NCBI RefSeq assembly: GCF_003025005.1
Contig: NZ_PVSS01000001.1
Location: forward strand, 310,001-374,000
Direction of reading: 5' to 3'
DNA length: 64,000 nucleotides
DNA from: Brumimicrobium mesophilum
GTDB taxonomy: Bacteria; Bacteroidota; Bacteroidia; Flavobacteriales_D; Crocinitomicaceae
Under the pieces are notes generated by a model. The model saw only the letters and a list, made by a program, of their open reading frames with translations, did not search any database and had not been told where the DNA came from. Of this stretch, positions 45,971 to 54,470 are shown piece by piece. Each line of letters starts with the position of its first letter. The first letter of the stretch is position 1. The translations under genes were made by a program, and so were the position numbers.

Positions 45971-46756
45971 TTAAGGCAATTTCCTACCGAAGTATGATTT
46001 TGAAATTAAAGGTTGACCTGAGACCTCACGATAACGTAACTTCAAAGTAAACTCATTTTGTAAATTAATTTCGGCAAAGTCAATATTAACATTACTGCAA
46101 CTATCAAAGGGAGTAGCGTTATCAGTCCTTAATCCTCTGTAATTTCTTTCTACATCGTGATAATAGGCCGAACATGTTGAGCCATTTCCGTCGTAATTAA
46201 CAACATCATAGAAGCTACAACCCATCGCTGGTGGATAGGCATTCTCATCATAATACAACCCCATAATTAAAGAATCTGTTGAGTTTTCCAAAGCTACTTT
46301 AAACTCGCCATCTAATAAATGTGTAGAACATCGGTCATAAATATTAAACGTTTTGGTAATCGAATCATATCCGTCATCATTTGGGAAACAAACTTTATTC
46401 GGTTCTTTCTTCACAACAAGTGTTATTGGAATTGTTTGATTTGTCCATTGACTGTCAAAATTTTTATATACTTCTTTGTCTGACTCCACATCAGTACCTA
46501 TATACCAAGTATATTCTGCATCATCTTCTAAAGCTCTAAAATCCACTCTTTTCCCAGATAACACATGGTCAGTTTTTGTTTCTAAAGCTAAAGATGAGTT
46601 AAAAGCTCTTTCCCATATATCAAAATCAGCACTTACCTCACTCGCACAATCACAAGGATCCGCAGTCTTTTTTATTTCCAACTGCTCCTTTTTACAAGAA
46701 AATAATACGAGAAAAAACACAGAAGTGAGTAGTAGTATTTTTATTAAAGTTTTCAT
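45971..46756 (-). CDS. Lipoprotein with CDC and CFPNDDG motifs, paralogue 2
   Basis: Protein of 261 residues with lipobox LFSC (Cys21), then DPCDCASEVSADF and the Ig/PKD-like segment KVCFPNDDGYDSITK. It is a paralogue of the lipoprotein at 43773-44528 and shares its signal peptide almost exactly. The gene lies 12 bp upstream of the 385-residue secreted protein, suggesting expression as a pair. Confidence 0.75.
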   Translation of the reverse strand: MKTLIKILLLTSVFFLVLFSCKKEQLEIKKTADPCDCASEVSADFDIWERAFNSSLALETKTDHVLSGKRVDFRALEDDAEYTWYIGTDVESDKEVYKNFDSQWTNQTIPITLVVKKEPNKVCFPNDDGYDSITKTFNIYDRCSTHLLDGEFKVALENSTDSLIMGLYYDENAYPPAMGCSFYDVVNYDGNGSTCSAYYHDVERNYRGLRTDNATPFDSCSNVNIDFAEINLQNEFTLKLRYREVSGQPLISKSYFGRKLP

Positions 46757-46832
46757 AGCATTTGTTTAATTTTCAATTACGAATTAATAATTACGAATTC
46801 GATCACTCTCAGGTAAAAAATTCAAGTTACAT

Positions 46833-47036
46833 TTATTTTGAGAATTCTAGAATTATTTTTTCAAGGCGAGTGATACGTTCTTGCAATGCAGACTCTTCTT
46901 CATCGGTTGAATTATCATAATTATCTGGATCGGTTGAAATTGTATTAATTGGACAACCATCTTCTGGAACTGTATTATCTTGTGCTAATATTATTGAACT
47001 TAAACACATAGATATTGATATAATCATTCTTTTCAT
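46833..47036 (-). CDS. 67-residue VSTDP-family protein with coiled-coil tail
   Basis: Signal peptide (about 1-18), the leader CPINTISTDPDNYDNS, then directly an acidic amphipathic helix (EEESALQERITRLEKIILEF). It joins the N-terminal leader of the family to a C-terminal coiled coil with no body between, as expected of an internal deletion. It could also be a genuine short adaptor. Confidence 0.6.
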   Translation of the reverse strand: MKRMIISISMCLSSIILAQDNTVPEDGCPINTISTDPDNYDNSTDEEESALQERITRLEKIILEFSK

Positions 47037-47040
47037 AATA

Positions 47041-47859
47041 TTATTGTTTAAACCCTATAAATACTTCATTATCAAAATATTGAACAACATCAAAACTACC
47101 ATCATCCTTAAGCTTTTTTGCAGAAAATTTAACTATTAGCTTATTGTTGTTTCTTAAAATCCCACTTGACTTGATAGATTCGAAACGATAATATGTACCC
47201 GGATCACCGTAAGCTTCAGAGATCCCCTCAAAAGATAAAGTGTTGAGACTGGCAAAAATATCAAATTGGTTTCCCTCAGGTAGATTTTTAATTCCATAAG
47301 TTATATAGTCATTATTAACATATGATGTAAATGTGTCTATATAAACCGTGAAATAATGAAAGGGATCTGATTTCAAATAACCATAATATTCACCTACCAA
47401 TGGTGGCGACATTAATGATTTTATACATAGAGACTTTACTATTGTATCTATTCCATCATCATTGGGAAAGCATTCAGTTCTAGGCTCTGAATTAACTATA
47501 AGTCTAACGTCAATTACACCTACAGTATCTGAAAAATATAAACCAAAGTTAGGTGAATCAATTGTGGAGATTTTGCTGCCAACTTGCCACTCATAAGTTA
47601 AAGCATTTTGGTCTTTTGCCCTAAAATTAATGTAAAGATTTGTGTTTAGACTGTGTGGCAATCCTTGTTCATAATTCATGTACATATGAACTGTATCGAG
47701 CTGGACAAATTCATCCTTATAGAATTGACCTGTTTCAAAGTCAGCAGTGACTTCTCCAAGACAATCACAAGCATTAGTTGGGTCATTAATAAAAGGCTGT
47801 TCTTTTTTACAAGACAAAATGATTAGCGCTATCAAAGGTAAAATAAAAATAATTCTCAT
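47041..47859 (-). CDS. Lipoprotein with CDC and CFPNDDG motifs, paralogue 3
   Basis: Protein of 272 residues with lipobox ILSC (Cys16), then NACDCLGEVTADF and RTECFPNDDGIDTIVK within an Ig/PKD-like domain. It is more divergent than the other two paralogues. The short secreted protein gene starts 4 bp after its stop. Confidence 0.75.
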   Translation of the reverse strand: MRIIFILPLIALIILSCKKEQPFINDPTNACDCLGEVTADFETGQFYKDEFVQLDTVHMYMNYEQGLPHSLNTNLYINFRAKDQNALTYEWQVGSKISTIDSPNFGLYFSDTVGVIDVRLIVNSEPRTECFPNDDGIDTIVKSLCIKSLMSPPLVGEYYGYLKSDPFHYFTVYIDTFTSYVNNDYITYGIKNLPEGNQFDIFASLNTLSFEGISEAYGDPGTYYRFESIKSSGILRNNNKLIVKFSAKKLKDDGSFDVVQYFDNEVFIGFKQ

Positions 47860-47897
47860 CTTTCCATACTTTTTATTACTTATGTAATATGTTTTAA

Positions 47898-48035
47898 TTA
47901 ATTGTCTTCCAAAGCTTTCATTCGTTCTTCTAATAGTAGCACATACAAAGTCAATTCCTCAACTTTTTCAACTAAAAGTCTATTGATCTCCCCTATATCA
48001 GCTCCATTCTCTTTTACTTCAACAGCCGTTGGCAT
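47898..48035 (-). CDS. 45-residue coiled-coil remnant or small protein
   Basis: A short frame of 45 residues beginning MPTAVEVKENGAD and continuing as a coiled coil (INRLLVEKVEELTLYVLLLEERMKALE). Endings of this type close long secreted or tail-fibre-like proteins in Bacteroidota. It has no signal peptide, so it is most likely the surviving 3' end of a full-length family member at the head of the array. Confidence 0.5.
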   Translation of the reverse strand: MPTAVEVKENGADIGEINRLLVEKVEELTLYVLLLEERMKALEDN

Positions 48036-48680
48036 GTTTGGAAGATGTTAATATTAGCTAAAGTTAAGTTAAAAACAAGTTTTTTTGAGCGCATTTCACA
48101 AGAAAAACAATAAGTACTTAAACAGTATCACTCTACAAAATGTTAAAATTTATTCGAAGTCCCCATTTTTAGTTTTTTATCCGATTTCAATCAGATTTTA
48201 GTTTGTTATTTTTACTTGCGCCCGATAAAAACTTCAGAATTTGTGAAATTATTTAATTAAATTCTAGTGAACTATTCCAATGTATACGTTAGTTTTTCGT
48301 AAATACTCATTTCGAAGCGTTTGGGATTCCACAGTGAAATATGAGTTTTCATGCAGAATTGCATTTCTTACAAAGAGCCGTAGCGAAGCAAGCCCATGAC
48401 AGCCATTGAAAAGAAATAATATTGAATAAATATAGCATTCAGCATTAGAAACCACGAAGTAGCAGCGAAGCTAATCTCATGGTGCGCAGCATTCGCCTTG
48501 GAGTTCCATTGATTTTTTTGTTTCGTTTTTTTATCAAGAAAAAAATGAACCGATACGAAGTGAGCTCATGAGGACCTTGAAGAGGTATAAAAGACTGAAT
48601 AAAAGAAAGATTTTACTAAGCACAAACATTGGTTGATGAGTAAACATTTTTTAATCGAGCAATGGTGATTCATTCAAAAC
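48036..48680. other. Gene-free stretch with degenerate CGAAG...CTCATG words
   Basis: About 640 bp without a supportable gene. Three similar words recur (near 48371-48400, 48451-48485 and 48553-48575), each with CGAAG followed within about 10 bp by CCATG or CTCATG. They look like decayed intergenic repeats. No promoter for the array could be assigned. Confidence 0.35.
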
Positions 48681-48716
48681 AAAAAATCCCATCAACATTG
48701 CTGTTAATGGGATTTA
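48681..48716 (-). terminator. Rho-independent terminator of exb operon
   Basis: On the minus strand AATCCCATTAACA pairs with TGTTGATGGGATT around GCAA and is followed by a T run. It lies about 25 bp past the last exbD stop. Confidence 0.85.
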
Positions 48717-48739
48717 CTATTTTTAAACTCTAGTTAAAA

Positions 48740-49258
48740 CTATTGTTCTCTAATGCTGTATGCGTTTTTGTTCCCCATTTCTGCAGCAGAGTATGCAATA
48801 GAATTGAAATCTAAATCTCTTAAGATATCACGTGCAGTAAAAATAATACCCATTGGTACTTTCTCATCTGCCTTGAAACAAGTGATAATGTTTTCTTTAG
48901 GATCTGTCATTTCAGCTGGTTTCTCATTGAATTTAGCTGTCTTCCATCTTCCAATGTAGTTAATTCCATCAGGATGTAATAAACCATCATATTGAACAGC
49001 TACACCTTTATCAAATTTACTTGCATCACCCGCTAAAGGTTCTCCAAGGTAAACGAAATCAACTGTAGAACGTTGCTTAAATGGTGTTAAATCCGTTACC
49101 CCCACACCTTGTGCTGGAATAACTTTCACCAATGGATCAATCTCCTTTGTAGTTGTTGCTACCATGAAGAAGAACAAAAGCATAAAAACGATATCTGGAA
49201 GAGAAGAAGTATTAATCGCCGGAGCGGGTTTACCTCCATCTTTTTTAAATTTTGACAT
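48740..49258 (-). CDS. exbD: ExbD/TolR family biopolymer transport protein (second copy)
   Basis: Protein of 172 residues with the ExbD layout: a short cytoplasmic N-terminus, one transmembrane helix (about 20-42, PDIVFMLLFFFMVATTT, with the conserved membrane Asp) and a periplasmic domain. With ExbB it converts proton-motive force into work on TonB-type partners. It starts 2 bp after the first exbD and is last in the operon, just before the terminator. Confidence 0.9.
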   Translation of the reverse strand: MSKFKKDGGKPAPAINTSSLPDIVFMLLFFFMVATTTKEIDPLVKVIPAQGVGVTDLTPFKQRSTVDFVYLGEPLAGDASKFDKGVAVQYDGLLHPDGINYIGRWKTAKFNEKPAEMTDPKENIITCFKADEKVPMGIIFTARDILRDLDFNSIAYSAAEMGNKNAYSIREQ

Positions 49259-49260
49259 AA

Positions 49261-50064
49261 TTAACGTTTTGGTTTAACTTCAATTAATGAAAGTGGATAC
49301 AAAGTTTCTATCAACTCAGCATGTTTTTTATACTGACGCAATTCAGGAGTATCTTCTAAAGCATTGGTCTGAATGTAACGATTCATTGTCGTCCATGAAA
49401 CACCAAATAAAGCTTCAGATTCTTCATCACGCAATTCAGTAACTGCACGTTGAACTTCCGATTGTACTGCAACATAAGCCGAATAATCAGTATCTACAAA
49501 AGATTCCAATCTGATATGAGCTTCAAAAGCGATTTCAGGCATTTCTTGTTTACCACTGTATTGGGTATAAAGATTCATCATGTTCAACTTTTGCTGCCAT
49601 TTATCAATTGCTGCCGTCGTTTGTTCAATCATCTTTTGAGTTCTATCATCCTGAACTTCCTGAGCTTCAAGAGCATCCAATCGATTGAATTGATTATTCA
49701 AGTTAGTTGAATACAACTCTTTACTACCATAAGCATAATAAGGATAGTTCAATGCTCTATCTGTTTTTTTACCTCTGTTAATCAAGTAAAAATGCTTAAT
49801 TCTGCTGTTTAGTGTTGAGATATCTTCAGGCTTGATAATTGAATCTCTCGCTTGAATTACCTGCTTACTATTGATTACAATTTTGTAGATATTCTTTTCT
49901 TCCACTGGTGGCGGAGTCACTAATGACTCAACCTTTTTAGGGATTTTACGCAAGTAAGCCGTATCCTTGTCCATTGTTGTTGTAACAAGGAAAAAGATAA
50001 GTAACAAGAAGGCGATATCCGCCATCGAACCTGCATTAATTTCCGGTACTACTCGCTTTGCCAT
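49261..50064 (-). CDS. exbD: ExbD/TolR family biopolymer transport protein (first copy)
   Basis: Protein of 267 residues with the ExbD transmembrane segment (MADIAFLLLIFFLVTTT, membrane Asp included). Its periplasmic part is much longer than usual and contains a helical, Gln-rich stretch (about 125-175). Paired ExbD proteins of unequal length are common in Bacteroidota exb operons. It may shape the ExbD heterodimer or contact a specific TonB. Confidence 0.88.
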   Translation of the reverse strand: MAKRVVPEINAGSMADIAFLLLIFFLVTTTMDKDTAYLRKIPKKVESLVTPPPVEEKNIYKIVINSKQVIQARDSIIKPEDISTLNSRIKHFYLINRGKKTDRALNYPYYAYGSKELYSTNLNNQFNRLDALEAQEVQDDRTQKMIEQTTAAIDKWQQKLNMMNLYTQYSGKQEMPEIAFEAHIRLESFVDTDYSAYVAVQSEVQRAVTELRDEESEALFGVSWTTMNRYIQTNALEDTPELRQYKKHAELIETLYPLSLIEVKPKR

Positions 50065-50069
50065 TCCTA

Positions 50070-50552
50070 TTAGTTCTTAATTAATTTAACAATTAGTCCC
50101 ATAAACATTGCCAATGCTGAACATACAGCTAAACCAATAATAGCGGTATAAATTCCTGCATGGGTAAAGTTAATTGTGGACTCACTTGCCGTAATATCAC
50201 CAACAACACCTAAAGATTCTACTGTATCAGTTGAACCGATAGAATACAAGATGAAGAATAAAACAGCAGCCACAACAATCCCTAAAATAGATTTTATTGC
50301 TTGAACTGGGCGTGTAACAAGTAAAACAACGAAGAACACTAGAACTAAAATTACAGCAAGAATAATTGCATAAAAGCTAATATTCGTTACTCCACTAAAA
50401 GCAAAGCTTTCCATGAAATTTTGTTTTACCAACTCATCACTATCAGCATTAACTCCTGAAGTCATAACGATAAAACCGAATATTAAAGCTGGAACTGCAA
50501 TTACAATCTTAATGATTAGTCCCAATACGTTCAATTTTTTTTCATTATCCAT
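50070..50552 (-). CDS. Membrane protein of exb operon
   Basis: Protein of 160 residues with four hydrophobic segments (about 10-30, 52-80, 84-105 and 130-155). It lies between exbB and exbD with a 5-bp gap to exbD. No family recognised, but position in the operon suggests a phylum-specific accessory of the proton-channel complex. Confidence 0.72.
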   Translation of the reverse strand: MDNEKKLNVLGLIIKIVIAVPALIFGFIVMTSGVNADSDELVKQNFMESFAFSGVTNISFYAIILAVILVLVFFVVLLVTRPVQAIKSILGIVVAAVLFFILYSIGSTDTVESLGVVGDITASESTINFTHAGIYTAIIGLAVCSALAMFMGLIVKLIKN

Positions 50553-50596
50553 TATATATGGTTTTTTTAAAGTGAATAAAATAGACGCTGGTAAGA

Positions 50597-51445
50597 TTAC
50601 CTTTGACCAACTTTATATTTAATCATCATATCTACCAATGTAATTGATGAATTTTCCATTTCATTTACAATTCCATCCACCTTAGCAACGATGTAATTAT
50701 AAAAAATTTGAAGAATAATAGCTGAAATCAAACCAAATACTGTTGTTAAAAGTGCTACCTGAATACCACCTGCAACTGTAATTGGAGATACTTGACCATC
50801 TTCAACAATTTTCTCAAAGGCTTGAATCATCCCGATTACAGTACCCATAAACCCAAGCATTGGTGCAAGAGCAATAAATAAAGAAATCCAAGAAATACCT
50901 TTTTCTAAAAGTCCCATTTGAACACCACCGTAAGCAACAACAGTTTTCTCAACAGCTTCTACACCTTCATCGGCTCTTGCAAGACCTTGGTAGAAGATAG
51001 ACGCAATTGGTCCTCTTGTGTTACGACAGATTTCTTTAGCACCTTCAATATCACCTTTAGCGATAGCTGCTTCTACATCTGCTAAGAATTTCTTAGTGTT
51101 GATAGAAGAAAGATTAAGGTAAACAATACGCTCAATACATAAAGCAATACCGATGATCAAAGCAATAAGTACGATACCCATCCAAAATGGATCACCCTCG
51201 ATAAACTTCTTCTTAAGAGTTGAAGTAAAACCTACTTCTTTCTCAACTTCTGCTTCCTCTACTTCTTCAACAGGCGCTTCCATTTCTGGCATTGGCTCTG
51301 CAGAAATAGCTTCCATTGATGACGTGTCATCTTGAAGCTCTACTCCGTCTTGATTTGCAGGGTCTTGTTGCTCTGCGAATGATACTGTGCTAAATCCGAA
51401 TGTAAACATTCCGATGATTGCTAAAGAACTAACTATTTTTTTCAT
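50597..51445 (-). CDS. exbB: MotA/TolQ/ExbB proton channel family protein
   Basis: Protein of 282 residues. A cleavable-looking signal peptide (1-24) and an acidic Glu/Pro linker (25-70) precede three transmembrane helices (about 90-110, 190-212 and 232-255). The family motif is seen in ISLFIALAPMLGFMGTVIGMI. It is the first gene of an exbB-membrane protein-exbD-exbD operon powering outer-membrane transport. The signal peptide is typical of Bacteroidota ExbB. Confidence 0.92.
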   Translation of the reverse strand: MKKIVSSLAIIGMFTFGFSTVSFAEQQDPANQDGVELQDDTSSMEAISAEPMPEMEAPVEEVEEAEVEKEVGFTSTLKKKFIEGDPFWMGIVLIALIIGIALCIERIVYLNLSSINTKKFLADVEAAIAKGDIEGAKEICRNTRGPIASIFYQGLARADEGVEAVEKTVVAYGGVQMGLLEKGISWISLFIALAPMLGFMGTVIGMIQAFEKIVEDGQVSPITVAGGIQVALLTTVFGLISAIILQIFYNYIVAKVDGIVNEMENSSITLVDMMIKYKVGQR

Positions 51446-51522
51446 GTTCCAAAGATTAAAAATTAATCGTTTCTGTAAAATTATTAATACTACTTATTTA
51501 TCTAAAAATTTACAAGTTAAAC

Positions 51523-51612
<90 letters not shown>

Positions 51613-51772
51613 AATAACTTGTGCCTTTTCGACGGGCTAAAGTACAAAAAATTATTTATTCTAAAAGGAAAGAGCAACTCTTCTTCAAAATTCATTGAAA
51701 AATAAAACCGAAAAACATCAATTTAAACTGATTATTATTCATCCATTCTATTGCTAAAACCTTATAAATCAA

Positions 51773-51804
51773 AAAAATCCCTAATCATTTAAGATTAGGG
51801 ATTA
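51773..51804 (-). terminator. Terminator after Ig-like lipoprotein gene
   Basis: AATCCCTAATC and GATTAGGGATT form a perfect 11-bp stem with a T run on the minus strand. It lies about 30 bp after the 126-residue lipoprotein stop. Confidence 0.8.
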
Positions 51805-51831
51805 GCTCTATATTAAGATAATGTTAATTGA

Positions 51832-52212
51832 CTACGGTTGTATAAGAACAGTAGCCTCATTTCTAATTTCTTCTTCAACTTTAATTATTCCAGCTCCAGA
51901 TAAATTTCCTTTTCTAGCTCTGATGTCTAAAACCGCTACTCCTGCCTGACCTTCTTGATAAACTTCATTGTAATTAAAAAGGGCAACGCCTGATGCATCA
52001 GTATAAACGGTGTCTCTCCTTTCAACTGGTTGTGTAGGAAGAGTTGTTGAGGTTCCAAAAAGAATTACTCTTGCGTCAGGAACAATGGCATTTGCTGTAT
52101 CTCTAACGGTAATTTTTGCAAAAGTATCTTGTTTCTTATTACAAGAACCGAGTCCTAAACTCATTCCGCCTAGCATCAATAGACAACTTGTAAATATGAT
52201 ATAATTTTTCAT
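51832..52212 (-). CDS. Small Ig-like lipoprotein A
   Basis: Protein of 126 residues with a signal peptide and lipobox (LGSC, Cys24). The mature part is a single beta-sandwich of the Ig-like/carboxypeptidase regulatory type: ITVRDTANAIVPDARVILFG, then DTVYTDASGVALFNYNEVY. It resembles the neighbouring 130-residue protein, so the two are tandem paralogues. Likely outer-membrane-attached, function unknown. Confidence 0.72.
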   Translation of the reverse strand: MKNYIIFTSCLLMLGGMSLGLGSCNKKQDTFAKITVRDTANAIVPDARVILFGTSTTLPTQPVERRDTVYTDASGVALFNYNEVYQEGQAGVAVLDIRARKGNLSGAGIIKVEEEIRNEATVLIQP

Positions 52213-52281
52213 TAATTTAAATTTTCGATTCTAATAAATAAGTATTCCTCTATATCTAACGAGAGATATGCAAAGAAGTTG

Positions 52282-52674
52282 CTAATTATCCAATATAATA
52301 GTTTCTGTTGTCGTTAAATACTGCTTGGCTTTTGCTGTTCCTAACTTAGGAAACTCAGTAGTATCATAAACATAAACAGTGAAGTGCGCTATTTTATCGT
52401 CTTTCTTACCATATTCATCAAATAACTCATCCAACACAAACATAGCTACTCCTGATTCATTTGTTCTTACCTCATCTTTATATTCAGGAGTACCTTCGTT
52501 TTTATTAATATCAGAAACAATTCTTACATTAATATCTGGCATCAAAATATTAGCATTTGAACGGACATAAATTTTCAATACAGAAGGGTCCTTTTCAGTA
52601 CATGAAGAAACCAAAACAAGGCTAATACCAAGGAATATAGACAAAATTGCATTCTTAAATTTCATAATTTTCAT
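52282..52674 (-). CDS. Small Ig-like lipoprotein B
   Basis: Protein of 130 residues with lipobox VSSC (Cys25) and an Ig-like domain that aligns with its neighbour: IYVRSNANILMPDINVRIVS and DEVRTNESGVAMFVLDELF. The two genes are 69 bp apart on the same strand and share a terminator. The substrate or partner is unknown. Confidence 0.72.
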   Translation of the reverse strand: MKIMKFKNAILSIFLGISLVLVSSCTEKDPSVLKIYVRSNANILMPDINVRIVSDINKNEGTPEYKDEVRTNESGVAMFVLDELFDEYGKKDDKIAHFTVYVYDTTEFPKLGTAKAKQYLTTTETIILDN

Positions 52675-52749
52675 TTTTTTAGTGTGGCTAAGTTATGTAA
52701 TAATTATTATTTTCTCTAATTACATGTAAATTTTCATGAAAAAAGTTGG

Positions 52750-52925
52750 GAATTGAGTAAGTACCGAGTTTTGAGTCTCGAGTCTAGAGTAGGCAGTTTT
52801 AAATATAGAGTCTAGAGTTTTAGGTATAGAATCTAGAGTTTGGAGTTTTGAGTAAGGCGGGATGACCACCTAATACTCGGCACCCGATTCTCAGAACTCA
52901 ATACTAGAAACTCAGCACTTGCTTA
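52750..52925. repeat. Degenerate GAGTCTAGAGT-type repeats
   Basis: A run of near-repeated words (GAGTCTCGAGTCTAGAGT, GAGTCTAGAGTTTTAGG, GAATCTAGAGTTTGGAGTTTTGAG) is followed by inverse words (ACTCGGCACCCGATTCTCAG, AACTCAATACTAGAAACTCAGC). The whole run can fold back on itself. Similar words appear near 21380-21410 and 55680-55705. No gene is supportable in 52675-53004. Confidence 0.5.
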
Positions 52926-53004
52926 CTATCCAATATTATCAAAATTATCTCCTTATATATAGTTAACTTTTGGTTGTCATCAGTAGATTATGAAAAATAA
53001 CTGC

Positions 53005-53012
53005 TAAATTTG
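53005..53012 (+). promoter_or_regulatory. -7 box TAAATTTG upstream of pheS
   Basis: Full TAnnTTTG match with a leader of about 47 nt. It would drive pheS-ytxJ-glutamine cyclotransferase. Confidence 0.45.
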
Positions 53013-53064
53013 CAGCTTATAACTTTGATTGTAAAGTATAATAAAGCGTAAAGATCATTTTAAG

Positions 53065-54096
53065 ATGTCAGATATTCAAAATAAACTAGCAGAACTTTTA
53101 GAAGAAGTAAACAGTGCTTCAATAACTGATTCGGCTCAATTGGAGGAATTTAGGATTCGTTTTTTAGGAACTAAAAATTGCCTAAAACCACTTTTTTCAG
53201 AATTGAAGAATGTGCCAAATGAGGACAAAAAATTAGTTGGACAAAAAATCAACGAATTGAAAAATGCAGCTCAAACTGTTTTTGATCAATTTAATGAGCA
53301 ACTTTCTAACGATTTAGGGAACGAGGAAAAAGTAGATTTCTCTAGACCAGGTGAACCAAATAATATTGGAGCGAGACATCCTATTAGTGTAATTAGAAAG
53401 GAGATTATTTCTATTTTCGAACGTATTGGGTATGGTGTTTCTGAAGGTCCAGAAGTTGAAGATGACTGGCATAACTTTACAGCTCTAAACTTCCCAGAGG
53501 AACATCCTGCTAGAGATATGCAAGACACATTCTTTGTGGAAACAGACGGAATAGAAATGGCATTGCGCACACATACATCATCTGTTCAGGTACGTGTTAT
53601 GGAAAACAGTAAACCTCCAATTCGTACAATTTCTCCGGGTCGTGTATTTCGAAATGAATCTATTTCTGCTCGTGCACACTGTTTCTTCCACCAAGTAGAA
53701 GGTTTATTCATCGATAAAGACGTTTCTTTTGCGGACTTAAAGCAAACAATTTTGTTTTTCGCACAAGAAATGTTCGGTAAAAAGACTCAAATTCGTTTGC
53801 GCCCTTCTTATTTCCCTTTTACTGAGCCAAGTGCTGAAGTAGATGTGAGCTGCACAATTTGCAGCGGAAAAGGATGCAATGTTTGTAAATATACAGGTTG
53901 GTTAGAAATTTTAGGTTGCGGAATGGTAGACCCAAGTGTTTTGGAAGCTGCGAATATCGACCCAAAAGAATACAGTGGTTTTGCTTTTGGAATGGGAATA
54001 GAAAGAATTGCTCAATTGAAATATAGAGTGAATGATTTGCGTTTATATTCTGAAAACGATGTACGCTTTTTAAAACAATTTAAATCAGCATTTTAA
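53065..54096 (+). CDS. pheS: Phenylalanine--tRNA ligase alpha subunit
   Basis: Class II synthetase subunit of 343 residues: an N-terminal coiled coil (about 1-85) that binds tRNA, then the catalytic domain with GARHPISVIRKEII, FPEEHPARDMQDTFF, FRNESISARAHCFFHQVEG, YFPFTEPSAEVDV and GFAFGMGIERIAQLKY. It charges tRNA-Phe together with PheT, which is not in the window. It is the first gene of a three-gene cluster with 1-bp gaps. Confidence 0.96.
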   Translation: MSDIQNKLAELLEEVNSASITDSAQLEEFRIRFLGTKNCLKPLFSELKNVPNEDKKLVGQKINELKNAAQTVFDQFNEQLSNDLGNEEKVDFSRPGEPNNIGARHPISVIRKEIISIFERIGYGVSEGPEVEDDWHNFTALNFPEEHPARDMQDTFFVETDGIEMALRTHTSSVQVRVMENSKPPIRTISPGRVFRNESISARAHCFFHQVEGLFIDKDVSFADLKQTILFFAQEMFGKKTQIRLRPSYFPFTEPSAEVDVSCTICSGKGCNVCKYTGWLEILGCGMVDPSVLEAANIDPKEYSGFAFGMGIERIAQLKYRVNDLRLYSENDVRFLKQFKSAF

Positions 54097-54097
54097 T

Positions 54098-54469
54098 ATG
54101 GGACTATTTTCATTTAGCAAAAAATCGGAACAAAGTAAGATCAATTGGAATCACATTTCAACGGTTGAAGAATTGAAACAAGCAATTGCAGAGACAGAAA
54201 ATGTAACCGGAATTTTCTTTAAGCATTCAACAAGATGCAGTATCTCATCAATGGCGTTAAATCGTTTTGAGTCAAGCTGGGAACAGGTTGATAACGCTAA
54301 ATTGTATTTTATTGATTTGATTTCTAACCGTGAAGTTTCCAATACAATTAGTGAAATGACTGGAGTAATTCATCAATCTCCGCAGGTTATCGTAGTAAAA
54401 AATGGGAAAGAGATTTACAATGCTTCACATAACGGAATATCAGCTAGTGATATAAAAAATTCAATATAA
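54098..54469 (+). CDS. ytxJ: Bacillithiol-system redox protein YtxJ-like
   Basis: Protein of 123 residues with a thioredoxin-like fold. The characteristic FFKHSTRCSISSMALNRFE carries a single active-site Cys (Cys47), as in monothiol bacilliredoxin-type proteins. The cis-Pro region follows in QSPQVIVVKNG. YtxJ-like proteins are linked to bacillithiol redox control in Firmicutes and Bacteroidota. It starts 1 bp after pheS. Confidence 0.88.
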   Translation: MGLFSFSKKSEQSKINWNHISTVEELKQAIAETENVTGIFFKHSTRCSISSMALNRFESSWEQVDNAKLYFIDLISNREVSNTISEMTGVIHQSPQVIVVKNGKEIYNASHNGISASDIKNSI

Positions 54470-54470
54470 C

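Noticed and set aside
48264-48455. 63-residue frame in the gap before the exb operon
   Set aside because: It covers repeat-like words and has no recognisable protein features.
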